Shown: positions 25,363 to 34,331, counted from the stretch's first letter. The stretch is DNA of 60,886 nucleotides from Candidatus Poribacteria bacterium (GCA_028818695.1 JAPPNK010000022.1:1-60886), one strand, 5' to 3'. Translations and numbers: made by a program. Notes: generated by a model not told the origin, from the letters alone.

Positions 25363-26406
25363 ATGAGCATGGACCGCCGCTCATTTTTGCGCGTCTCGGC
25401 GGTCAGCGCCGCAGGCATGCTGCTTCGGATTGATCCGCTCAAAGGCAAAGAATCGGCGAAAGACCCGACCGAATCGACAGAGCCGTTGAAGCCGAAGCAG
25501 CTGAAACGAGACGGCGCGCGGCCAGAGACCTGGATCACCCCAAACGAGACCTTTTACATACAGAGCATCGACGAAACGCCCGCGATCAAGGAAGAGAAGG
25601 CGCGCTTCGCGCTTACAGGGATGGTTGAAAAGGAGCGCCGCTACCATCTGAACGATCTCAAGGCGATGAAGCCGGTGAAGGAGTACCGGACGCTTTCATG
25701 CATCGGCGATCCTGTCGGTGGACGGCAGATCGGAAACGCCGAGTGGACGGCTGTACGGCTGCGCGATCTTTTAAAAGAAGCGAAGCCGATCCCCGAAGCG
25801 AAGCGGGTCGTCTTCAACTGCGCGGACGGGTACATCACCTCGTTTCCGCTCAAGGACGCCTTAGACAAAAACATGCTGCTGGCGTATGAGATGAACGGCG
25901 TTCAGCTGCCGCCCGACCATGGCTACCCTGTCCGCCTGCTGAACCCCGGCAAATACGGTCAGAAGTGTCCGAAGTGGATCGTGAGCATTCAGCTGGTGAA
26001 GACGGAGCATCGCGGGTTTTATGAAAAGCGCGGCTGGTCGGATGTTGCGGCGGTGCGCACGGCGACGCGCGTCGGGCTTCCAAGCCGCTTGGATCGGCTT
26101 CCCGCCGGAAAATACAAGATCAGCGGCTCCGCATTTGACGGCGGCAACTATGGCGGCATCGAAAAAGTGGAGGTGAGCGTCGACAGCGGCGCCACTTGGA
26201 ACGACGCTACGATCTGGGCGTCCGCTTCTCCGCTTACATGGTCGCTCTGGGAGTATGAATGGGAGGTCGAGTCTGCGCTCAAGTATGCGCGCATACTTGC
26301 CCGCGCCGTGACGCGCGACGGCAAGACGCAGACCGACAAGGTGGAGCATGCAGGTCCCGAAGGCGCCACAGGTTATCACACGGTGGAGGTGCGCATTGAA
26401 TCCTGA
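25363..26406 (+). CDS. Tat-exported sulfite oxidase-type molybdopterin oxidoreductase
   Basis: 347 aa. DRRSFLR at residues 4-10 is a twin-arginine export signal. The Mo-binding domain (oxidoreductase molybdopterin binding family) spans about 60-240. It includes RTLSCIGDPVGGRQIGNAEW, with Cys113 as the expected Mo ligand, and FNCADGYITSFPL. The Ig-like dimerisation domain (from about 245) includes ISGSAFDGGNYGGIEKVEVS. No heme domain is present. The substrate is unknown; YedY, sulfite oxidase and sorA-type enzymes share this fold. AAAGGAG precedes the start. The stop overlaps the next gene. Confidence 0.88.
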   Translation: MSMDRRSFLRVSAVSAAGMLLRIDPLKGKESAKDPTESTEPLKPKQLKRDGARPETWITPNETFYIQSIDETPAIKEEKARFALTGMVEKERRYHLNDLKAMKPVKEYRTLSCIGDPVGGRQIGNAEWTAVRLRDLLKEAKPIPEAKRVVFNCADGYITSFPLKDALDKNMLLAYEMNGVQLPPDHGYPVRLLNPGKYGQKCPKWIVSIQLVKTEHRGFYEKRGWSDVAAVRTATRVGLPSRLDRLPAGKYKISGSAFDGGNYGGIEKVEVSVDSGATWNDATIWASASPLTWSLWEYEWEVESALKYARILARAVTRDGKTQTDKVEHAGPEGATGYHTVEVRIES

Positions 26407-27481
26407 TTCAGCCCCCATATACGATGTCGCGGCGGTCGGAGCCGGGCCGGCGGGCGCGCAGGCGGCCATTTCGGTCGCGCATCAGATGCGCCATGCGCTT
26501 GTGCTGGACGCCGGCAAAATCAGCCGAAGAGAGGGGCGCGCCTACTGGTCAAAGTCGGTCGAGTTTGAAGACGTCCCCGTCTTTGACGGCATCACAGGTC
26601 CCAAATTCAAGCGCGCCCTGCGCGAATGGATGGAAGCGCGCCCCGTCAAAGAGGCGGTCATCGCCTCCGAACAACGGCTCTACGGAATCGAAATACGCAA
26701 CGCGGTACTGTTGAAACTTCGCCGAGAGGCGGACGGAACCTTCGCGCTCGACTGCTCCGTCTCGCGCATCGGAAAAGACGGCTCAACCGAGCGGGAAACC
26801 TTCCGCGCCCGCCGAGTCATTGTCGCCAGCGGCTTTGAAGACATATGGCCCAACATTGAGGCGGACCCGTCCGCGGAGCGGCTTTTTAACAAGTATAGAA
26901 TGGTGTTTCGTTACGCCGGCAACCGCCGCGGATGGCATGTATGCATACGTTGCGACGGGCATCTCCATGTGAACGAGCCGATGGCGTTCTACGGCGTCGG
27001 CGACTACATCTATGAGATGGTCGTCGGCGCTCAAGACTTCACCGACAAGCTGACGATCCTGACGAACGGGCGCCCGCACGGAATGTCTCCGCCCGTGCTT
27101 GAGCAGATAAAGCGGCGCAGCATTCAGATAGACGAGCGGCCGATACGGCGGCATATCGGCGAGGGAACGAACCTGATCGGGGTTGAGATGGAGGACGGCG
27201 GGCGGCTGTTCTTCCACGGATTTTTTGTGGACGAGGGTCTTGAGCCGAACACCGCGTTTCTGGAAGGCTGGGGCTGTCGGACGGACGAGGACGGCCTGCT
27301 TGTGGTGGACGAGGACAATCAGGTTCTGGACGAATCGGGCGAGCCGATACCGGGGCTGTACGCGGCGGGCGATGTGGTCGCGGGGGAACGCAAGCTGATT
27401 GCGGCCGCCTTTGCGATGGGTCAAAACGCGGCGCTGTGCGCGACCGACTCGCTGCGGCGGTGGCATTTTCCGGGAGATTGA
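26396..27481 (+). CDS. thioredoxin reductase-like FAD oxidoreductase
   Basis: About 361 aa. The TTG at 26396 lies 6 bp after GGAGG inside the end of the upstream gene, which is why it is preferred; an ATG at 26348 has no such site. FAD motif VGAGPAG at 15-20. The redox pair is CIRCDGH (Cys183, Cys186), the counterpart of CATCDG in thioredoxin reductase. GVGDYIYEM replaces the NADPH motif, and AGDVVAGERKLIAAAFAMGQ closes the FAD site. It could reduce a thiol partner or, with the Mo enzyme, serve an electron chain. The partner is not known. Confidence 0.83.
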   Translation: MNPDSAPIYDVAAVGAGPAGAQAAISVAHQMRHALVLDAGKISRREGRAYWSKSVEFEDVPVFDGITGPKFKRALREWMEARPVKEAVIASEQRLYGIEIRNAVLLKLRREADGTFALDCSVSRIGKDGSTERETFRARRVIVASGFEDIWPNIEADPSAERLFNKYRMVFRYAGNRRGWHVCIRCDGHLHVNEPMAFYGVGDYIYEMVVGAQDFTDKLTILTNGRPHGMSPPVLEQIKRRSIQIDERPIRRHIGEGTNLIGVEMEDGGRLFFHGFFVDEGLEPNTAFLEGWGCRTDEDGLLVVDEDNQVLDESGEPIPGLYAAGDVVAGERKLIAAAFAMGQNAALCATDSLRRWHFPGD

Positions 27482-27483
27482 CG

Positions 27484-28338
27484 ATGCGCTCAGCCGTCTT
27501 CGCCTTGCTCTGTTGGACGGCTCTCGCGGCATGGGGGGACGGCACATATGAACGGGCGGAGAGAGCCGCCGATCTAGCCGTCGAGCTTTCAGACGCGCTG
27601 GAGCGCAAGGATGTTCCCGCGCTCATGCGTCTCTTTGCGGACGGGCGAATACGTTTTTTTAGCCTAAACGGAACGGCGGACGGACGCGCCGAGACGGAAG
27701 ACATGCTTGAAATGCTGCTGCGCGACCGCGCCAATTTTCCGTTCGCGCGGGACGCGCTGCGCGTCTGGTCAGGTCATGGCGAGGCATGGCTGCTTTTCTC
27801 ATGGACATGGGGCGGCGAAGCGGGAACGCTCATCGCGCGTCTGATCCCTGGCGCGGAGGCGGTATGGCGCATCGCAGATTTAGACCTGCATGGCGCGACG
27901 GCGAAGAGGCCGCCTGCCGGTTTTGACAGCCGAACCGCATCGGAGGCGCTGGAGGGGCCGGCGGAGCTGGTGTTGGCGGCGGCGGATGCGATTCAGGGCG
28001 GCAATTTGAACAACCTTCAACCGCTGCTCGCCCCGGAGTATGAGTTCATCGACGAGAACGGCAACAGGTTTGAGGGGCCGCTGGCATTGCTGGCGGCGGC
28101 GCAGACGATCCTGCCGGACGAGGTGGCGGTGGAGCGCATCAACCTGTATTTGTCGCCGGACGAACGGCGCTCTATCGCGTTTCAGGATGTCGACCTGCGG
28201 CGCCTGTCGCTCATGCTGCTGCGCCTAGACGGCGTATGGAAGCTGGCGGGCGCCTCCATGAGCGTTCCGTATGAGACGCTGAACGTAGAAGACGGCGCGC
28301 CGCTAAGCGTCCTATGGGCGGATTTGAAGCGCGGATAA
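27484..28338 (+). CDS. secreted protein with two NTF2/SnoaL-like domains
   Basis: 284 aa. The signal peptide is residues 1-18 (MRSAVFALLCWTALAAWG). Two halves (about 25-145 and 165-284) share the length and pattern of NTF2-like cone domains: AVELSDALERKDVPALMRLF, and later ADAIQGGNLNNLQPLLAPEYEFID. No catalytic residues are evident. The ATG is 3 bp after the flavoprotein stop, so it belongs to the moeA operon. It could be a periplasmic binding partner of the Mo enzyme; this is only context. Confidence 0.6.
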   Translation: MRSAVFALLCWTALAAWGDGTYERAERAADLAVELSDALERKDVPALMRLFADGRIRFFSLNGTADGRAETEDMLEMLLRDRANFPFARDALRVWSGHGEAWLLFSWTWGGEAGTLIARLIPGAEAVWRIADLDLHGATAKRPPAGFDSRTASEALEGPAELVLAAADAIQGGNLNNLQPLLAPEYEFIDENGNRFEGPLALLAAAQTILPDEVAVERINLYLSPDERRSIAFQDVDLRRLSLMLLRLDGVWKLAGASMSVPYETLNVEDGAPLSVLWADLKRG

Positions 28339-28354
28339 CATATATAGTATTCTT

Positions 28355-28450
28355 TACAAACGATGATATACGGAAATCCTATTCAAATCGGAAACAGCGT
28401 CATTCCCGCGAAAGCGGGAATCTTAGGCGTCGTAGGCGCCGTCCGCGTTC
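28355..28450 (+). repeat. dispersed repeat, second family (copy I)
   Basis: TTTACAAACGATGATATACG, then CCTATTCAAATCGG and the ATTCCCGC-GAAA-GCGGGAAT hairpin, ending near CCGTCCGCGTTC. It shares its left flank with 34160-34285 and the inverted copy at 45980-46093, and its hairpin with the MITE family. Confidence 0.65.
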
Positions 28451-28496
28451 ACAACCAGAATTGCGCCGACTCTAAGGGTAAGCTCAGGGAGTCGCT

Positions 28497-29405
28497 ATGA
28501 AACAGACGCGCGCCGTTCTTGCCGCTCTCGTCTCGTTGGCGCTGCTTGCGGGGTGTGAACAGCATAAAGGTTTCGTTTCAGCGGTCGATTATTCGCCCGA
28601 CGGTCGGCTCATCGCCAGCGGCAGCTACGATAAGACCGTTCGCCTCTGGGACGCTTCGAAACGCGCCCATCTCCGCACATTGAAGGGGCATACAGGGGAG
28701 GGGTATAGAGGGTTTGTTTCTGCCGTCTCTTTTTCTCCTGACGGCAAGACGCTTCTCAGCGCTGGCTATTATGGAGACGTCTTGCTTTGGAGCGTTGAAA
28801 CAGGGGAGCTTCTCCGGACGCTGCAAGGCGACAAGGCGTCCGATTTCAACAACGCTGATTTCTCGCCCGACGGCCGCCTCGCCGCCGCCTCAGGCGCTCA
28901 GGTCATCCTATGGGATGTCCAAACAGGAGCGCGAATCCGCGCGCATGACGGGCGCGCTTTCGCCTTTTCGCCGGACGGCAAGACGCTCGCGACCGGCAGC
29001 GGCGCCGGCGTCCATCTGTGGGACATTGAGACAGGCGACTCTATCTCCAAGATAGAGATGGCGAAGACATTCCTGAAGCTCTCTTTTTCTCCGGACGGCA
29101 AAACGCTCGCCGTTCTCGGTCATCGAAAGCCGATTGAGCTGTGGAATGTGGAAACGAGGGAGCTCATAAAGACGCTGCCAAGCCCTGACGACTCCCAGGC
29201 GCTCGCCTTCTCGCCGGACGGCAAAACGCTTGCCAGTTCCGGTCTCGAATCGCACACTCAGCTCTGGAATGTCGATACGGGCGAGCTGATCGACACGGTC
29301 GGCTATAAGTACGGGCCCAACCAGCTCGCTTTCTCGCCGGACGGAACGACGCTCGTCGTCGGGGCGCATAAAGAGGTCCGTTTTTATGCTCTCAAAAACG
29401 ATTGA
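28497..29405 (+). CDS. 7-blade WD40 lipoprotein, copy 1
   Basis: 302 aa. The lipoprotein signal MKQTRAVLAALVSLALLAGC gives a lipid-anchored N-terminus at Cys20. Seven WD40-type repeats follow (YSPDGRLIASGSYDKTVRLW to AFSPDGTTLVVGAHKEVRF), exactly one propeller. The last strand ends VRFYALKND. It is an envelope-anchored binding protein with unknown partner. It is the first of three tandem paralogues, and its leader differs from the other two. Confidence 0.85.
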   Translation: MKQTRAVLAALVSLALLAGCEQHKGFVSAVDYSPDGRLIASGSYDKTVRLWDASKRAHLRTLKGHTGEGYRGFVSAVSFSPDGKTLLSAGYYGDVLLWSVETGELLRTLQGDKASDFNNADFSPDGRLAAASGAQVILWDVQTGARIRAHDGRAFAFSPDGKTLATGSGAGVHLWDIETGDSISKIEMAKTFLKLSFSPDGKTLAVLGHRKPIELWNVETRELIKTLPSPDDSQALAFSPDGKTLASSGLESHTQLWNVDTGELIDTVGYKYGPNQLAFSPDGTTLVVGAHKEVRFYALKND

Positions 29406-29483
29406 CGCTGGATTTCAGAGGCGCGCGGGCTAGGGTTTTAAGAGCATGACAGCCGCGCCGCCATTTCCGCCCAACGCCCCCCG

Positions 29484-29512
29484 TTGCGCTGGACGCCCAG
29501 CGGCGGTATCTT
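29484..29512 (+). promoter_or_regulatory. promoter of WD40 lipoprotein copy 2
   Basis: TTGCGC, 17 bp, TATCTT, 21 bp before the ATG. The same pair with the same spacing recurs before copy 3, so it is conserved across the duplication. Confidence 0.6.
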
Positions 29513-29532
29513 CTTGTCAAGGGAGAGTCGCT

Positions 29533-30429
29533 ATGAAACAGACGCGCGCCGTTCTCGCCGCTCTTGTCTCGTTGGCGCTGCTTGCGGGGTGCAAACAGCA
29601 TACCGACTTCGTTTCGTCGGTCGCCTATTCTCCCGACGGCAAACTGATCGCCAGCGCCAGCTACGACGGTACCATCCGCCTCTGGGACGCCGCCGAACGC
29701 GCCCATCTTCGCACGTTGGAGGGGCATGGCCATTCTATTTACGCCGTCTCTTTTTCCCCTCACGGCAAGACGCTTCTCAGCGTCGGATCGTTTGATGAGA
29801 TTTTTATCTGGAGCGTTGAAACAGGCGCGCGTCTCCGGACGCTGCCGCACTACGAGTCCGATTTCTACGATGTCGGTTTTTCGCCCGACGGCCGCCTCGC
29901 CGCCGGCTCCGCCTCGGGCGATCAGGTTTTTCTCTGGGATATCGAAACAGGAAAGCGAATCCGCGCGCATAAGGGGAGAGGATTCACCTTCTTGCCGGAT
30001 GGCAAGACGCTCGCGACCTGCAACGATGACGGCGTTTATCTATGGGACCTTGAAACGGGCGATTCGACCGCTAAGATAGAGATGGAAAAGACGTTCTTGA
30101 AGATGGCTTTTTCACCCGACAGCAAAACGCTTGCTGTTCTTGGTTATCAAGAGCCGATTGAGCTGCGGGATGTGGAAACAGGAAAACTCATAAAGACACT
30201 GCTAAGCCCTGACGATTCGCAGGAGATGGCGTTATCCCCCGACGGCAAGACGCTTGCCAGCGCTGGTCTCAACTCGCGCATTCATCTCTGGAATGCTGAT
30301 ACGGGCGAGCTGATCAAAAAGATCGGCAATCGGGGCGGGACATATGATCTCGCCTTTTCGCCGGACAGCAAGACGCTCATCGCCGGGTCGCGTAGAGCCG
30401 TCCGTTTTTATGCTCTCAAAAACGATTGA
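29533..30429 (+). CDS. 7-blade WD40 lipoprotein, copy 2
   Basis: 298 aa. The ATG at 29533 follows GGGAGAGTCGCT and opens MKQTRAVLAALVSLALLAGC, a lipobox ending at Cys20. An in-frame ATG at 29446 would bury that signal. Seven WD40 repeats form one propeller, ending VRFYALKND. Compared with copy 1, the N-terminal blades and the final blade are close, while the middle blades differ, consistent with different ligands. Confidence 0.85.
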   Translation: MKQTRAVLAALVSLALLAGCKQHTDFVSSVAYSPDGKLIASASYDGTIRLWDAAERAHLRTLEGHGHSIYAVSFSPHGKTLLSVGSFDEIFIWSVETGARLRTLPHYESDFYDVGFSPDGRLAAGSASGDQVFLWDIETGKRIRAHKGRGFTFLPDGKTLATCNDDGVYLWDLETGDSTAKIEMEKTFLKMAFSPDSKTLAVLGYQEPIELRDVETGKLIKTLLSPDDSQEMALSPDGKTLASAGLNSRIHLWNADTGELIKKIGNRGGTYDLAFSPDSKTLIAGSRRAVRFYALKND

Positions 30430-30504
30430 CGCTGGGTTTCAGAGACGCGCGGGTTAGGGTTTTAAGAGCATAACAGTCGCGGCGCCATTCCCGCTCAACC
30501 CCCG

Positions 30505-30533
30505 TTGCGCTGGACGCCCCGCGGCGCTATCTT
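30505..30533 (+). promoter_or_regulatory. promoter of WD40 lipoprotein copy 3
   Basis: TTGCGC, 17 bp, TATCTT, 20 bp before the ATG. Spacer and flanks match the promoter of copy 2 almost base for base. Confidence 0.6.
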
Positions 30534-30553
30534 GGCGTCAAAGGAGAGTCGCT

Positions 30554-31447
30554 ATGAAACAGCCGCGCGCCGTTCTCGCCGCTCTCGTCTCGTTGGCGCT
30601 GCTTGCGGGGTGTGAACAGCATACCGACTTCGTTTTGTCGGTCGCCTATTCTCCCGACGGCAAGCTGATCGCCAGCGGCAGCCAAGACGAGACCATCCGC
30701 CTCTGGGACGCTGAAAAACGCGCCCATCTTCGCACGTTGGAGGGGCATAGCGAATCTATTTTAGCGGTCTCTTTTTCCCCTGACGGCAAGACGCTTCTCA
30801 GCTCCGGCGGAGAGGTTTTTCTCTGGAGCGTTGAAACGGGCGGGCGTCTCCGGACGCTGCAGCGCTCCTACAATTTCGCTTTCAACGATGTCGGTTTCTC
30901 ATCCGACGGCCGCCTCGCCGCCGGCTCCGCCTCGGACGGTCAGATTTTACTCTGGGATGTCCAAACAGGAAAACGAATCCGGGCGCATGAGGGGAACGCC
31001 TACGCCTTCGCGCCCGACAGCAAGACGCTCGCGACCGGCAAGAATGACGGCGTTCATCTATGGGACCTTGCAACGGGCGACTCTATCTCCAAGATAGAGA
31101 CGGCGAAGACGCTCCTGAAGCTGTCTTTTTCGCCCGACGGCAAAACGCTTGCCGTTCTTGGTCATCGAAAGCCGATTGAGCTGCGGGATGCGGAAACGGG
31201 GAAGCTCATGAAGACGCTTCCAAGCCCTGCCGGCTCCCAGGCGCTTGCCTTTTCGCCGGACGGCAAGACGCTTGCCAGCTCCGGTCTCAACTTGCCCATT
31301 CATTTCTGGAATGTCGATACGGGCGAGATGATCAAAAAGGTCGGAGATAGGGGCGCAGCCATCGATCTCGCCTTTTCGCCGGACGGAACGACGCTCATCG
31401 CCGGGGAGCATAAAGCGGTTCGTTTTTATTCTCTCAAAAACGATTGA
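30554..31447 (+). CDS. 7-blade WD40 lipoprotein, copy 3
   Basis: 297 aa. MKQPRAVLAALVSLALLAGC is the lipoprotein signal. Seven WD40 repeats follow, ending VRFYSLKND. AAAGGAGAGTCGCT precedes the ATG. It is closest to copy 2 in leader and to copy 1 in the middle blades (KLSFSPDGKTLAVLGHRKPI), which suggests that segments have been swapped among the three genes. Confidence 0.85.
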   Translation: MKQPRAVLAALVSLALLAGCEQHTDFVLSVAYSPDGKLIASGSQDETIRLWDAEKRAHLRTLEGHSESILAVSFSPDGKTLLSSGGEVFLWSVETGGRLRTLQRSYNFAFNDVGFSSDGRLAAGSASDGQILLWDVQTGKRIRAHEGNAYAFAPDSKTLATGKNDGVHLWDLATGDSISKIETAKTLLKLSFSPDGKTLAVLGHRKPIELRDAETGKLMKTLPSPAGSQALAFSPDGKTLASSGLNLPIHFWNVDTGEMIKKVGDRGAAIDLAFSPDGTTLIAGEHKAVRFYSLKND

Positions 31448-31478
31448 CGTTGGGATTCAGAGGCGCGCGTTCCTACTT

Positions 31479-31507
31479 TTGACAGCGCCTCCTATTGCAA
31501 TTAAACT
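31479..31507 (+). promoter_or_regulatory. sigma70-type promoter before the propeller lipoprotein
   Basis: TTGACA, 17 bp, TAAACT. The -35 is a perfect consensus. The 5' leader of about 45 nt contains GGGCTGCAAAGCAGCC, a 5-bp hairpin, before GAAAGGAGA and the ATG at 31559. Confidence 0.55.
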
Positions 31508-31558
31508 GAAGCATAGGGCTGCAAAGCAGCCGCCCGTCAGCGCGAAAGGAGAACGCCG

Positions 31559-33244
31559 ATGAACAACCGCCTTGTTTGGAAATATCTGCTCTTGCCGGGC
31601 GCGGTCCTGCTGGCTGGGCTGGCGGTTGCGTGTACAGGGCGCGGGGCGGACGCGCAGCAGCCGGCGCATCAAAAAACGCAAAAGATGCAAGGACCCGCCG
31701 CCCGCGCCGTTGCCGTTTCGCCCGACCGTGAAATGCTTGCCTTCGTTCTCGAAAGAAGAAACGGAACCGAGTATAACGCAGGGCTAAGGGCGTTTCTCAA
31801 ATTCCCAAGAGGCAGCAGCAACCTGGCATTTCCGCTCACGTTTGAGATTGTAGAGGTTGTGCAAAGCCCTGACCCGTCCATCATCGCCTTTATCGCAAAA
31901 GAGGTCTCCGGGACATACGACGCATACAGCGTCTATATGTTCGACAAATCGGGCGCGCTTCCAAGACCCAGCTCTCGCAGCTATTCAGGATCATCCCATC
32001 CGCTTCTCGGCTCTATGCGGCATGCGAGAAATCTCAAGCCTGTCAAAAGCGGTCTGCAGTTTTCCGACGACGGGCGTTTCCTGCGTTATGTTGCGCAGCC
32101 TGTAGAAACGGAAGCCGCGTCAACAGACCGCTTGACCGCAGAATCGAACCGGCGGCTTTCGCAGTGGCAGGCTCAATACGGATACGCCAGCATTCAAGAA
32201 AGAGGCGTCCACGGGGTTTCGGTCGGCTCTATCAAATGGCTCCCGCCGAAACCGCCCGACAACCTTCCCGCCTTCATGACGGCGGCGCAGCCTGAAATTC
32301 ATCCGGAGACGCAGCCCGCATGGTCGTCCGATTCCAAGACGCTTTATGTCCATGACAGCGACGGCGTCTGGAGCGCTGAAATTAGCCGGTCTATCGGCTT
32401 GCCAGAGTGGCGTCTCATGGCGCCGGCGAAGGATATTCGCGCGTTTCATATCTCCGCCGACGGCTCGCGCGCCCTTCTGGAACGAGGCGGGAAAACGCGG
32501 CGGATTGAGCTTGTCAACATAAAGGGGAATCAAAAACCGCAACTTGTCGGAGGGGGGCGCAACGCCCGTTTCAGCCCTGACGGAAAACGGTTCGCCTTCC
32601 TGAAAGGCGGCGGCGCGTTCACAGCGGACATCCAAGACGGCAAGCCGCGTCCCGTCGGCAGAAGCGTGAGCGGACAGCCGAAAATACAGTCCAACTCCCG
32701 CCTCCAATGGTCGCATGATTCGCGGCTCCTTTATGTGCATGACGCGAAGGGGATCTGGTCGATGGAACCGGACAAAAAAGAAAACAGGTGGGAGCTGTAT
32801 GTGAAGGCGAAGGGTCTCGACACATACCGCATCGTCAGTTGGGAACGCCGGCTGCGGTATGTGGAGAAGACGCCCGAACTGCCTGAGTTCAAGACATACA
32901 TATATCTTCGGGCGGAAGCGGAGCATGTCCCCGCTATCTTCGCCGCGGACGGCAAAGGCGGCTTCGTTCCGGCATCGCCGACCCCGAAAAAAACCGAGTC
33001 GAGCCGCGGGGCGCCGTCCGATGCGGACGAAAACGGAGGCATGAAGGAGCGTTATCTCATCTCCGTCAACCTGTCCAATAAATATCCCCAGATGCGTTAC
33101 AACCGTACCGCATGGGAATCTGGAACCGCGCGCGGCAAAGATTCGAATCGAACATGGTCGTATCGCGTCGACTCCGAAGGGCTGCATGCGCAGACTTCGA
33201 GCGGTCCTAGCGTGAATTTCTGGTCATTTAAATATGACCAATGA
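31559..33244 (+). CDS. lipoprotein with irregular beta-propeller (TolB/PD40-like) repeats
   Basis: 561 aa. The N-terminus MNNRLVWKYLLLPGAVLLAG leads to LAVAC, a lipobox ending near Cys25. Repeats are looser than the neighbouring WD40 genes: AVAVSPDREMLAFVLERR, AWSSDSKTLYVHDSDGVWS, ARFSPDGKRFAFLKGGGAFT, QWSHDSRLLYVHDAKGIWS. This is a PD40/TolB-type propeller of six or seven blades. No enzyme motif is visible. It has its own promoter and GAAAGGAGA ribosome site. Probably an envelope binding protein. Confidence 0.7.
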   Translation: MNNRLVWKYLLLPGAVLLAGLAVACTGRGADAQQPAHQKTQKMQGPAARAVAVSPDREMLAFVLERRNGTEYNAGLRAFLKFPRGSSNLAFPLTFEIVEVVQSPDPSIIAFIAKEVSGTYDAYSVYMFDKSGALPRPSSRSYSGSSHPLLGSMRHARNLKPVKSGLQFSDDGRFLRYVAQPVETEAASTDRLTAESNRRLSQWQAQYGYASIQERGVHGVSVGSIKWLPPKPPDNLPAFMTAAQPEIHPETQPAWSSDSKTLYVHDSDGVWSAEISRSIGLPEWRLMAPAKDIRAFHISADGSRALLERGGKTRRIELVNIKGNQKPQLVGGGRNARFSPDGKRFAFLKGGGAFTADIQDGKPRPVGRSVSGQPKIQSNSRLQWSHDSRLLYVHDAKGIWSMEPDKKENRWELYVKAKGLDTYRIVSWERRLRYVEKTPELPEFKTYIYLRAEAEHVPAIFAADGKGGFVPASPTPKKTESSRGAPSDADENGGMKERYLISVNLSNKYPQMRYNRTAWESGTARGKDSNRTWSYRVDSEGLHAQTSSGPSVNFWSFKYDQ

Positions 33245-33321
33245 CGCTATAGAGAGCCCGCGCTTCATCTCCCGCGCCGTCGATGGTATGCTGTCGGCAG
33301 GTCAAGGCAGGGGAAAACACA

Positions 33322-34143
33322 ATGCGAAGCCGCGCATTTGGACGCGCGCAGCTGCGGGTCTCTGAAATCGGATACGGCGGAGGGCGCATACGCCGGCAAG
33401 ACGACGAAGGCTCCCTCATACGAACGATCCACAGAGCGGTCGATCTCGGCGTCAACTTCATCGACACCGCGCCGAATTACGCCGGCGGATACAGCGAGGA
33501 GCTGATCGGACGCGCGCTCAAAGGGCGGCGGGAGAAGGTCATACTTGCCACCAAAAGCGAAACGCGCCGACCCGAAACGATCATCGCGGAAGCCGAAGAG
33601 AGCCTGCGCCGACTCCAAACGGACGTTATCGATGTACTCCAGTTCCACGGCGGATGGTTTCTCGGAGACGAGGCGGAGACGATCCTGAACGGCGGATGCA
33701 TAGAAGCGTACCAGACGCTGCGCGGGCAGGGAAAGATCCGTTTCTTCGGTTTCTCGGCGGACGGACCCTCGGCGGGCGTCGAACGGCTTATAGAGTCGGG
33801 CGAATTCGACATGATCCAGACGAACTACAACCTGATGTACCAGTCCACGCATGACCATTTCAGCGGCAACGGCGTCATACCGGCGGCGGAGGCGCAGGGC
33901 ATGGGCGTCGCGCTCATGCGTTCCACGACGAGCGGCGCCTTTCCGCGTCTCATGCGGCGCGCTTTTCCAAAAGAGACCGCCGACATTGACCTGGACAGGT
34001 TCCTGCTGAACTATGCGCTGTCGAATCCGCTGGTGGACACGGCTCTCATGAGCCTGCGCTCCGAAGCGGAGGCGGAATGGGCGGACGCCGTCTCGAACGA
34101 CATTGACGCGCGGTTCGATCTGCGCGCCGTTCACCGAGGCTAA
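33322..34143 (+). CDS. aldo/keto reductase
   Basis: 273 aa. The ATG at 33322 opens RSRAFGRAQLRVSEIGYGGG; an in-frame ATG at 33283 lacks the family start. The catalytic tetrad is visible as Asp in VNFIDTAPN, Tyr in YAGGYSEE, Lys in ILATKSE and His in VLQFHGG. The TIM-barrel continues to LVDTALMSLRSEAEAE. It is an NADPH-linked carbonyl reductase. The shortened C-terminus and motif variants fit the broad AKR-like family common next to sulfatases and Gfo/Idh genes. Substrate unknown. Confidence 0.85.
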   Translation: MRSRAFGRAQLRVSEIGYGGGRIRRQDDEGSLIRTIHRAVDLGVNFIDTAPNYAGGYSEELIGRALKGRREKVILATKSETRRPETIIAEAEESLRRLQTDVIDVLQFHGGWFLGDEAETILNGGCIEAYQTLRGQGKIRFFGFSADGPSAGVERLIESGEFDMIQTNYNLMYQSTHDHFSGNGVIPAAEAQGMGVALMRSTTSGAFPRLMRRAFPKETADIDLDRFLLNYALSNPLVDTALMSLRSEAEAEWADAVSNDIDARFDLRAVHRG

Positions 34144-34159
34144 GGGGCAGCCTCTACAG

Positions 34160-34285
34160 GCGACGATGTACGAAAATCCTGTTCAAATCGGGCGGATCGT
34201 CATACCCGCGAAGCATGTCCCCGTGAAAACGGGGAGCGGGAATCCAGAGTTCTCTCAGACAGCCTCCGCGTTCTAAAGCGGCTCT
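34160..34285 (+). repeat. dispersed repeat, second family (copy J)
   Basis: TACGAAAATCCTGTTCAAAT, then an enlarged hairpin in which GCATGTCCCCGTGAAAACGG is inserted between the two CCCGC/GCGGGAAT arms. It ends with CAGACAGCCTCCGCGTTCTA. The inner CCCCGT-GAAA-ACGGGG is a nested hairpin. Same layout, inverted, at 45980-46093. Confidence 0.7.
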
Positions 34286-34331
34286 TTAAAATCAATCGCA
34301 TTGCCTATAGACTGCCGGCTAAGGCGGCCGC

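Larger units (their letters stand above)
29403..31447 (+). repeat. tandem duplication of a WD40 lipoprotein gene with its promoter
   Basis: The unit is about 1,021 bp: the gap after a stop (GACGCTGGATTTCAGAGGCG and following), a promoter, AAGGGAGAGTCGCT, and the gene. It occurs twice, at 29403 and 30427, with near-identical spacers and diverged coding parts. Confidence 0.8.
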
